DNA of 64,000 bases from Albula goreensis (lineage: Eukaryota > Chordata > Actinopteri > Albuliformes > Albulidae). Positions 12,101-24,100 of the stretch are shown here, piece after piece. The notes beneath the pieces are model-generated. The model was given only the letters and a program-made list of their open reading frames with translations. It searched no databases and had not been told where the DNA came from. Position 1 is the first letter of the stretch. The number at the start of each line of letters is the position of its first letter. Location of the stretch: assembly GCA_022829145.1 (NCBI GenBank), contig CM040755.1:14198063-14262062 (forward strand), given 5' to 3'. Both the position numbers and the translations under genes were made by a program.

Positions 12101-15100
12101 AATGTTTGCAAGGGAGGGACACTTTGGAAAATCAAGTCATCAGTGTCCCATCAGTGCATCACAGCCCTGGATGACTTAATTGGCATGTTTTTTTGGAGGT
12201 ATCGTGTTCAGGAGCATTAGGTAATTACGCTGCGCTAAGGATGTCGGCCCAGGGTCTATGATGAACTGCTCACACTTGGATTCAGGCTTTGTCTCACTTA
12301 ATGATATCTGAGCTGATTATGTAAAAAGCCAGGAGGATTAGTATGTCCTAGATATTTCAGGAAGTTAAGGGAAGGGCCCATTACATTGTCTCAGAGTCTG
12401 AGCATGCCCATTTCATCAATGGTGGAGCAAAAAAAAAAATCATTGGATTGGATCCTGCCAGTTTACATTGTCTCTTATACATGCTGCCAAAATGTGTCTG
12501 TACTTTCAGGTAATAATTATTTTTAGACTGAATCCACATGGAGGTGTTATTATCACAAGATTAATCAAGATGTACTGTACATGTTTGTATTGGCCTGTCT
12601 TTTCACTTTCTGCTTCTATGTCTCTAGAGCACAAGAAGGAAAAAAAGGCCAAGCAGCCAACAAGGCGTGGTCCTCAGATCCTTGGACTTCACCGGATCTA
12701 CATCCAGACACGGCAGGAGAAACGCATCCATTTTACCATTGGTGGGCGTGCTTACCTCCTGCCCAAGACTTCTGTGGTCATCAAGTGCCCAGTGCGGAGA
12801 TTTCAGAAGCTCAACATCCGCTGGGAGAAGGACGGCCAGGCCCTGTCCAACTCCAAGTGCCTGGGCATCACAAAGTCTGGATCGCTGAAGATCCACAGCT
12901 TGGAGGCTGCTGACATTGGGGTGTACCGCTGCGTGGCTGGGCCAGCTGCAGAGACCTTCATTTTGAAGCTCATTGGGAATGACAACCGGCTCATTGAGCC
13001 ACCTGAGGGGCAGAGCCTCAAGGTGGGTCATGGTGGCGGGCTGGCTAAGCTGGACATGAATGAAGCCAGCCGCCTCGAGGAGAAGTGGAACCGTATGAGC
13101 AAGATGTGGCAGAACTGGAGCCAGAAGAATGAGTTCTACCTGGATGACAGCCAGGCTCAGGACAGGGCCTTCCTGCAGGTTCTCGGCAACTACCTGACAA
13201 GCTCGACACAGCCCAGCCAATCCCTGCCATTAGCAGACAAACATCTGGAGGTGGCTATACTTCGTGGTGCCTACAGCCTTGAGCCTGGACAGTTTGAGGA
13301 GCTGGTGAGGAACATCAGCCAGCTGGCTGAGAACGGGGGCGTGGTGGATGACCTGGCCTCAAGACTTATCCACAAACTAATGGCAGAGATGTTTGGGCCT
13401 CAGGCCATCAATGAGAAGGGGAGAACACCCACCGATGAGAGTGCCTCAAAAGGGAAGATCATCGACAAGATTCCAAATTCATCAGAGCATGTGAGCGAGA
13501 AGGACACGGACAAACAAGAGAGGCCCAACATTGCCCGACACAAGCAGAACCCCCTCATGACCTTTCAGAGAAGCATCAACATAAGCATTGGGAGAAATGC
13601 CTTTCTGACCAATGCCACACAAAGTGTTTTTGTTCTTTGTGCAGCCCATGGTGTGCCAAAACCAGAGATTTCCTGGGCCAAGGATGGAAGGCCATTGAAA
13701 TTTACAGAAAGGTAACAGATTACATTCTAGATCTACAGATGTAAAGTTGCACCTCAATTCAAACAAAGTTTATCTCACAATTAAAGCAAAAAGGATTTTT
13801 TTTTATTTACAAACAGTGGTTGGTGAGTGTGAGATCATAAGAATACAGAATGATGAGTACGGGCCATTCAGTCCATCAAGGTTCATAATTTACTTACAGT
13901 CTACAGAATATCTAGCAGTGTCAAATCTGGATGCCTCAATCTGCAAACACCTCAATGGTCTTTGCCTCTACCACATGTAGAGACAGTAAAACAGAGCCTT
14001 AGAAAATAGACAGCTGTGTGTTTGTATGTGTGTGTGTATATGTGTGTATGTCATTGTTAATTTAATGCCAATCTAGGTTGTGATCTTGGGGTCATGCAGA
14101 GTAATGCAAAGGTACTTAGTAAAGGTACTAAGCTATAAAATTTCTGATGTATTTATGTCAACCTTTTGCTCTGGGAGTTTTGAGACATCTGAGATATAGA
14201 CAATCGAGATAGTGATAGAAAAAGCAATCATATTCTAATGGCAAAATCTTGTAAGTATTGTATATACTAAATCTAAACCTCTCAAGTTACTTGTACTGGC
14301 ATGATGTGTTCAGTCTTGTGTAGAGAGATAATTTCCTCCACCTGAAGTTAAGTCGTAGCTTGAAGACTCAAAGTCAGGGTGGCTAAATTCTGAACCTGGA
14401 AAACAGAGAAAATCCAGAAGAAAGCTGTCTCTAGCAAAGCCAGGCACTGATACAAGCGTGTATGCTATCTGCTAGTTCCCTCAAAATGCAAGTCCTTTTA
14501 TGACTGGAATTGAGGCTGCAATTCTTACCACTCTGCCAACATTTTGTAAAAAACACAGATTCTTTTTTTATGGCTTACACGTGTTCAGGTTTGAAATTTA
14601 CTGAAATTTTACATTCTGATCCATAATATTAATGCGAATGATGTGAAGCCTTTTGTGACTCAAAACAATAACCCCAAAGCTGGTCATTCAGTACCTTGGT
14701 TTGTTTTTCATTAAGCCTTTTAAATGTGTGGACGGGGGGGTTCTCAGTGACATGAGTACTTAATTTACTGTGCCAGCGGTACTCAGCTCCAGTCCTGGAG
14801 GCCTACAGTCCATTAGAGTTTATAGGTTTCTTAATATCTGAAAAGCAAGGATTTGGAACTCTGTCCAATCAGACAAATGCAGTTTATCCAATTAATAAGC
14901 TGCCTGATTTGGTTTGGTTAATTTAGAGCTTGAATTTAATGAAAACCAGATACCCCTAGAACTGATATTTTAACAGTGTCGTGATTACTTTTCAGAATGG
15001 TGTTCTAAATATGAGCTGGTCCAACTAGTGATGCCTTACAGTCATACCTTTCATTGCCTTTGGCAAGGCAGTGTAGTTAAGAGTTATAATTCATGTCTCC

Positions 15101-18100
15101 AAAATTGATTGATGTGAGCATCTTAGTAGAACATAGTGTTGAATTAAAGCTGATTGTAAAATGTTATCCTGGACAAACCAAACTCTGAACAATTTTAATT
15201 TTTATAAAACTGCCCTTCATTGCCTCCATCCAGACAGTCACCAAACATTGTCTTTGCCCATTCCACTAGTATTCTTCCAGATCAGAGGCAATCATGGCTG
15301 TATAAACACAGCAGAGCCCTCTCCTTGCCAGCAATATCAAAAGCTAAATAGGCAAGGGCTGAAGCTATCAGAAGAAGAACTTATAACCTTGTATTGGCCA
15401 CTTTGCAACATTACCCCAGCGACATTGAAGCTTGACCATGAAGCCACATTCGCATTCCCCTGTTACCATACACTTTGTGCTCTCTCGTCTGGATTTGACT
15501 TGAGGGTGTGTGAGGTCAGGGACATTTGTGTACTTTGAATACCCCACTGAGAATTTAGCGCACAAGTGACCTAAAATTTTGTTTTTAAGGTTTACTGTGT
15601 TTTCCTTTAATGGTACAGGAATGCAGAGAATTCCCTGGCTGTTTGCACAAGGCTCTGTGGGTCGGGCAGTCTCCTGTTCCTTTCCTGGCTACCAGGCCTG
15701 GCCACCAGTCCATGTCACTGAGTGCCGGCTTCAGCTTCTCTTGCTCACACACCTTTGGCATCCTTGCCTACTACAAGATTTTTGAAAAGAACCATCAAAA
15801 AAGTGGTATTATTTGGATGGACCCCAGTGTAGTTTATGGGTGCCGGACATTGCCAAACAAAACACGGCTCTCCCGTGAAGCCTAGCAAAATGAAAGTAAA
15901 GCCACTAACTGCATGTTTGGAAGGTTGGAGGGCTCCCCAGATTCCTGTTTCCCTCATGCTACCTGCAGTCATCCTCTCCACTGGGTACCAGATAATCTGT
16001 GACCTCCTTTTACACCCATTTAACCTTTTCCAGCATTTAGCGGCAAGACCAATGGCAATTAATCCTACTGTACAATTTAAAAAAGGGAAAACACTCTTAT
16101 CTATAGCTTTAGCTTTCTTTTCCCGAGTAATTGAAGCAGTAAAACTCAAAGGAGACCAAAAATGTAATATGAGATTTTTCACTGGGAGTTGTGAGACCTT
16201 TTTGGTGACATCTGAGCTATTTCAGTTTCGTATGATTTTGGCTGCCAGATGTCTGATATCCCATACCTCTTCAGATGTGAGCTGAGCACATGAAAGAAGC
16301 ACTTTGTGACATTCTGGGCTTTGAAAAGGGTTGTAAAGGCCTGTAGCACACACGATTATCAGTAACTCTGTAATTAAATGAGATCCTGATGACTAATATT
16401 TGAAAAAGGCTAGCTTTCAATGAAACACAGGGTGATATCTGAACATTTTCATTGAGAAGTAATTGCCTTACAGTACGTGACTCTTGCTATAAAGGAGGGT
16501 CAAAGTTCTCCTGGAAATAATTATAAATGTCCAGCCCTGCTCTTTGTAATTGAAGCAAAGAGTGAGGTCCTAATGTTTGGCAAAAAAATAAAAAAACTTT
16601 TCTGGTTCTTTGGTGTATGTGCTAAACATCGCATATGGAACAGATCAAGATATTGCTTTAGGTACTGTCAGTCAAGCTGGTTCCTGATTGACAAAAAGTA
16701 GAACTTTTTCCCCATTTTCTGCAAAAAAGTATACACCAGGTCTTGTTTTAATTTTCTCTGCAGTTTTTATTTTTTATAATATGGCAGCTTTCTGTGCGGT
16801 CAGGTGCCCGGCACAGGGCTTTTGTGGGAAACAAGGCTGTAATTAGGGTCAGTGTGGACCTGTGGAAAATGGCAGTAATATCAACAGAGGTCTTGGATTC
16901 CAGTATGAGCGTATTACCACCTTTCTCTGCATCATCCTCTTTCCTGACATGTGCATGCCACATGGGGGGACCCCTGCAGGACTCATGGCTCATGAGATCT
17001 TTCAACGATGTGTGGGTTTCTGCATTTCCCTCCCCACTCCCCCCATAATCTACTCCATAGAATTTTACAGAGCCTTGGGTTTATAATAGAGGTTCACATC
17101 TGAAGCCAGAGACCAAAGGGTCATTTGTGTTAGCAGATTTCATAGCCAAGTTGACAACTTTTTCATAGCTGGGGACTTGAATTAATGTCTATTTTTTTTT
17201 AAATTTTCCTTGCATATTTTTTAGGTGCATACAAACATAACACCCCCTAATTGCTGAGGTGATGGAATTCATGCCTTTTGATATTTAAGGACTTCCCTAC
17301 CGTTCAGTGCACAGGGCAGAATCTTCCTTTTAAACACAAGGAGGTTTGATAAAAAAGAATATTGGCTGGGACAGATGCAGCTCTGAAAAGGGAAAAAAAT
17401 CTGAGAGCCAGATTCACATTTTGTCGAATTTAGAGGAAATACCAAACACAGAATATTTCAGTGCGGCATATTCTGTGTCCGTTTTACAGATTCTCAGTGC
17501 ATGTTTGTGGTGTCATTGTAATATATGTTTTGGTGACAGTTTCAGATTCAGGTCTCTCTTTAGGTCAGAGTGGTTTTGCATTAGAGATGAAGTAGTCCAC
17601 TGTGGTACTTGTCAGTGATTGCACTGATAGTATTTATTTTGTGATACATGTATGTTGTAACTTCATAATAACTGTCATAATAAACTGAAATGTCTATCAG
17701 TACCTGTAAAAGGCTCTCATGAACCCTGACCTCTGGTACATATCACTTCACAGTGACATTCATTAACACAATTCTGTGTTAGCTCAATTTTCATTTTACA
17801 ACATCCATGGGGTCATGTGACTTCCTGGCCAGGGTCTCTATTCCCACCTGGGAGTTGATAACATTTTCATAGCTGGGGACATGAGAGTATTAGTATATCA
17901 GAATACATCAAATGAATTTTTAATTTTTATTAATATTTCCTTGCATATATTTTTTAGATGCATACAAACATAACACACTCGCCACAATATTTTCCAGAAA
18001 GGCAAAAGTAAATCATTTCTGTATTACCCCCGAGTTCCCTACACATTCTATGCTTTAATATGACTGTAAATCTTCTCTATTTGAGAGATTGTAAAAGCAG

Positions 18101-21100
18101 TTGAGTATGGTTTCTTTTTTTCTGAAGGCTAAATAAGATGTACTATTTACTGTGAGACCGCACTGAACAGCAGGCATTGGTGAGGTTCAAGCGGTAGCTA
18201 TGTTACGCCTGGACAGGACTGTATTGTACACATTTCCACATGTGCTCCAGTCAGCCGCCTGTGAACTTACTGTGGGATTATTCACCTTGGAGGGTCGTAA
18301 ACCACCGTTCCCTTTTACCAGCTCTGATCGCCCTGAGCCTCTCAGGCGCCCACTCCCCTCTTTCAAGAACCCACAGCATAACGCCTTTTATAAATCAAGG
18401 GCTGAAGAGGATCCCTTCTGATCACACAGCCATCTGCAGAATTTAACAAACAGGCTATTGTTTCAGAATTTGCCCATTCTGTCTGAAACCCGGAAGGCAA
18501 CTCATTAATAGCCATTGACAGCCTGCTTGAAACCCACACCCTTCTCGTCCCATCGTGCCTGTACCAAGGTGTCGGGCCACAGATGGAAGGTCGGGAGCTG
18601 ATTGGAAAGGTTTTTCTAGGGAGCGGTGGAACCACTCCTTTTTTGAAAATGTTGCACTGTCTTTTTATATCAAAGCCTTGAGAGCCGCCACAGACTTACT
18701 GGCCCCATGGAGCAGCTTAAATTCAGAGAAGTAGAAAAGTGGAAAAGTGGTCAAGCCGTCAGTCAAGTCACAAAAGAACAGTTTGGTTTCGCTGCAGACT
18801 GTGTAATGCATTCAGGGGCCATTTATTAGACCTTCTTATTCAAATAGTCCTTCCTTTGGGGCATCTCTGTGAGGCTGTGAAGGATCTAAAGGGCTTTATT
18901 AGAATTTCGTTAGACAGGAGTCTTTCAAATATTTCCGAGTGTCAGGTTAGCTCTCATGGGATGACGCGTAGCACGTACAATAGCCCAAGTATAATAAATT
19001 CACGTAATCATACACATAAACACCTTATTCAAACAGGATTCGAGTCATTAAGTCATTACATGAATGTCAAATTGGTTTTTGGAATTTATTGCAGGAACTG
19101 AAAAAACAAATAATTCAGTTTAATTAAAAGTGTGACTGACATGCAGGAAATTAGATATTTTAACTGCTCTTTGCTTTCAAAGGCCCTAAAAATATAACAT
19201 TGAATATGGGTAGATATTGCCCTACAGTTTTGCATGGGAATCAATAATGTGGGTATAGGTACTGACAGTGGGTTTCTTCTGATAGTCAGAATAATTACTT
19301 GGTGCTCACTGGTGTTGTTTTAACCCCCAGATGACCTGCTCGAGTGAATTTGTCTGTACTTATTTAAATTAACATGCGTTTGACTGAAAATTGCAAGCTG
19401 TAACCTCATACCTTTGGTAAACTCACCGAATGATGAGTCGAGCTCTTTCTGCTCCTCAGGGTATCGTGGGATAGCGTCGGAGGACTGCACATCTCTGACC
19501 CCGATGTGGCAGACGTGGGCATGTATAGCTGTACGGCCACAAACGAGCTTGGGTCTGACACTGAGAGATCGCAGCTGCTGCAAGCCGGTGAGACACACTG
19601 CCCTGGTCCTTATTAACAGATGCAACACAGACAGCAGAGAGCAATCACTGCAGAACAGCAGAATCTTAGAGAATAGCCTGATTTACACTGACAGTATATG
19701 TGTATATGCCATTCGAAGGCTTTCAGATAATGCTGATTTGCTTTTCAAATGATAGATTCTCACCTACACTTCAAGTGCTCATAACACCAGGTGGATATTT
19801 AATTGCCTTTAAATAAACTTTCTGTTATTGCCTATACACAATTATACTATTTTTTAAAATATTTTTAGTGTTGTTTGTTAATTAAATCATGCTCCAGAGA
19901 ATCCACCTGAAATGATTTTAGCAAATTGAGTTGACTATATGCAGATCCTGTGTACAGCTCAGGATGCAAAATGTTTAATTTCCTACAGCTACAGGTATCA
20001 CTGAAACATGAACTTATGAGCTGTGCTGCATAATTGAGAATAAGCTATTAAAAAAGCCTTTTTACTGCTTTTTCTAGTCACACATAGATTTGCTTGATTT
20101 GCCTGGTCTCTAGGCCAGGCTTACCATTATATCTGGGGTCAAACAACATATGGTTGGCACAGCCCGTTCCATGGAAACACCTCAAGCTCACTGTAAATAT
20201 AGCTGACCTCCACCAAGGGTCTGTGGAAGTTAAGGCAACTGTGGAGTCAAGGTCTGTGTACAGTAACATTGCTATAAGATATTACCGGTAGAGCTGTGAT
20301 ATCTCTATATGCTGTTTACACAATGTCTACAAGGGAAGGGAAAACTTCCTCTTTTGTGGCTTGCACAAAGGCCCACCTCTAACTGTAGATTGTTTGTTTG
20401 AGACAGAACCACCAAAAATAGCGGTCTCTCGGAGGAACGTGTCAGATCTGGAGAGTCATACTCTGAAGGCTGTTGTTGGAGGCAGGGTTGACGTTCGTAT
20501 TGGGACCAATATCACTCTGGAGTGCCCGGTGACAGGTAGGTGACAAGAACACAGGCAAAGTCTCAAGCCAGCAGCTCATAATAAATGAAGAAAAAATTCT
20601 CCTTGTGTTTTAAATTTCAGTCCAACATATACCTTGGTGCACAATCCAAAAGTTGAACCCGCAAAAGCTGTTTTTCTGCAGCCATCAATACCTTAAATGA
20701 ACTGAATTTTTCTCTCACGTATCTCCATGCACATGTTTAATGCTTACATTTCATATCTTTGACGCATCAAATCTACCATGTGGAGATGATGGAAGGTTAC
20801 AGCTAGCTGGAAATAAATTGCATGTAAAGTAAACATGCCATGCAGAATTTTATTGGTCTTATGGAAAATTTACTTTATTTTATTTAGAAAAGTAATCTCT
20901 TGGAACAACAGTGTTGATGTTTGATTGAAATGGCAACATAAAAATAATATTTTGTAAATGGTCCTGGAATGTGTCCACAGCATTCCAACATGTCTGTATT
21001 GAAAAACTCACCATACTGGTTCTTACATGGTTGCATCAGGGGAAACTCAGCTTGAGAGCACTGAAAATGATGGCCCTGATCCAGTCCCTTCAAGCTCTGT

Positions 21101-24100
21101 GATTGTGTTTATGCTCAGTACTGTCATCTCCCATGTGGTCTATCTGGCCAAGAATGCCCTCAATACTTACATTTAAGCAGCTCTTTCAGCACTAGGTAAC
21201 TTGGAGATGAGGAAAATAGCACCATTTACAACTTAAAAATAGCTTGCCCTTCGTTTGTAGCGTGTATTCCAATGAATGGGAAATTTGAATGAAAATCATG
21301 TGAAAGGAGTAGTACTTAATGTCGGCCTCATAAGAGTGATGTTTGGCAGAGATGCCATTCTTGTGGTTGTGTGCAAATATAGGTGTGCGTGTAAGGCATC
21401 TGAAGTTTAATGCAACAGTTGCTCTCTCCACACATAGCACAAGACCTCAAGAGTCCTGAGACACATTGGGTCTGAAACGAAGCCCTTCAGTCCCGATAAT
21501 GTGGAGTAATTTAATATGTGATGGTGAGGCCCAGCCGAGACTCCATATAGAGAAAGAACAACATCGCCACTCACTCCAGTGGAATTCTGGGAGATGAGGG
21601 GACACATGCAGGTGGTGCCTGTTATGGTAGTGCTGAACAGTACTGACTATATGACAGCCTAAAACTCTGAAATGTTATATATACATTTCAGAATTGTTTG
21701 ATGAATTTCTTAAAGCTATATACAATTACTGATGTGAAATATCACAATTGTGCCCCCTTGAGGCAAAAAAGATGAAATGTTCCCTCTTAGGTTAGACATC
21801 CAACACAGAAATGAGAGTTACTTAATTACAAATCACATTCTTAAACAAGCAGGGTAAATAACATAGACATTAATATTTTTCTAAAAATAGAACATTTCTT
21901 AATGTTTTCTTGGAGTTTGTTAGACAAGTATTTCCACAGTGGCTGTTGATGTTTGAATAAAGCTGGAAGTAGGCATACCCTTTGTGCATGTGTGTGTGTA
22001 TGTGTGTGTGTGTGCATGTGTGTATGTGTGTGTGTATGTGTGTGTGTGTGTGTTGGTTTCTCAGGATATTTATATTTAGAAGCGGAATTCATCACTGTGC
22101 AAGATATATGACCTAAGTTTCACATGGGCTGGTGTGTTACAGATTAAATACAAACGTCCTCTGACCTGCAATGCTGAGGTCATGGGGGGTGGAGGCATCT
22201 CACAAACATTCCATCCCAGCACCATTAGTGCCCAATGACAAATAGCTCTGTGTTACTGCCTGTGAGCAGGAACTGTCCTCCCTACTTTCCACTATTAAGA
22301 GGCCTCTGGCTTGTTTGTGCTCATTTTTGGAGGAAATACTGAAAGAACCTACTTTCCACAGTTAAATAGTAAGGAGAATGTGGTACCAAATGCATGCCAT
22401 TGGCGTATGCTTTTCATTAGTGTACACTGATGTGATTCAGAGAATTGACTGGACATAAGCAATTGTAATTCATTAGTCTGATTTGTAACCCTGATTTGTT
22501 CCAATCTATGGCTCTTTCACTGATCAAATTAATCTGATATTTTAATGGAGTTTTGGGTCATGTAGAGCTTTAGACTTTGAGCTGCAGTTGGCATGAATAG
22601 GCTGGTACTTTAGTGTCCCATTTTTCTGACAGGTTTACCTCAGCCAATGGTGAACTGGCGTAAGAAGGAAGGTCTGATGACTGCGAACTCTATACCTCTG
22701 CTCAATGGCTCCTTATTTTTCCACAATGTTTCGGTCGAGAACTATGGGACATACTCCTGTGTGGCCTCCAATCCTCTTGGAAAGTCTCTGGCTTCCACTC
22801 TTCTGCATGTGTCAGGTAGGCACTGAAGTGCACTTTCTGTCATACCATATGATGCTCCAGTTTGTCTCTGAGTAATCCAGAAGCACACAATGAACATGAC
22901 TTCAGATTTTGGGTCTTGTATGTGCATGTCAGTTACTATCAGTTTGTCTTTAATGTAAATCCACAGACACATGAACACCATATTGATATTGGCATCAAGG
23001 AACACGTCACAAAGAAAAATAGCTTAGGACTGGAACTGTACCAAGATTTCCGGATCTGGCGGAAATAAAAATTGGCTTGTTCCATGCACCATCAGGGTGG
23101 TAAAATCCATCTTGCCTCTTATTTAACCACTCCACATTGAGAATATACATTACGGTGTTCAATCTCTCTCAGGACGTAGTGCAGGCCGGTCGACCGCTCA
23201 CGTTCCACGGTGGTCTCAGTCCTTTTTAAAAAACCATTAGGAAGTGTTCGGAGTTCACCCACATGCAGTGACACGGGATACTATGTCAGTGTTTGCTGTG
23301 ATGAGGAATACATTATCCAGGGCCATTTTCTGAAATATTCAGCGCAGTCCAAATCGCTGTGCTGAAGTTGTGAGAGCTGTTGGAAAGGTTGAAAAGTACA
23401 CATGTGGCAATAGAAAAATGCTTGTGGCAAATATCAAGCTCAAAAATCAGTAACAGTTTTATTTGTAGCGATTCTTTTGTCAGTCAGGCTACCTGTGGTT
23501 GCAGCCTATAAGTGGTAAAGGCCAAAAATCAACACACAGGTCCCTAACCCTTAATGACCTTCTTTAATTTTCTTTATTCTTTACAAGCACTGCACTTTTG
23601 AACTCACTAAACTGAGTATAAATTATGATGTTCAGATGTTCAGACGAATTTAAGAGATTGTTCATTTGTTGTTTTTTTTAAATAAAATGTGTAATGGGTG
23701 TATTTGGTGTCCAGGACCAGCCTTTGACAGCTCTTTGGACCGGCTCGATGTCCCCATGCTGGTCAGCCGAAAACGAGTACTGATGGCTTCCCGCATTGGC
23801 ACTAGTGTCACTGTCAGGCCGGGAGACGTCCTGCGTATAGGTAAGGAGTTCCCATGTGCCATTGGTTGCGAGGGGAATAGTGGCTTGCTACCCCTGTGCC
23901 AGCTGAGATCAGGGGGCATCGGCACATGCACGACAGGCTGCAAGCTCGTCAGGGATAACTAGCCATGACTTGGAATGTCACTCCCTCTCTTACTGTTCCT
24001 CTCCCCGCTCATTTTTCTTCAGGCTGTCCCGTGGTTCCGAGCCACAGAGACACAGTGAAGTGGTATTTTCAGAACCAGACCCTGGCAGACACCTCGGGCC

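Larger units (their letters stand above)
13712..19459 (+). other. adamtsl3: adamtsl3 intron (5.7 kb) with repeat remnants
   Basis: This intron splits Ig2. It holds a possible dispersed repeat at 13820-13900, a TG-rich stretch at about 14016-14051, a MITE-like element at 14783-14964, a possible SINE head at about 14521-14538 and a direct duplication (17150-17243 and 17854-17976). Overlapping ORFs on both strands at 15745-16285 have no known similarity. Confidence 0.7.

Noticed and set aside
12624-13220. 198-codon minus-strand frame opposite the large adamtsl3 exon
   Set aside because: Antisense shadow of a strongly coding exon with clear Ig motifs on the plus strand.
15745-16285. Overlapping frames of 145 and 149 codons on opposite strands
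   Set aside because: No recognisable domain on either strand, no splice signals and ordinary intron composition. Frames of this size are expected a few times by chance in 64 kb.
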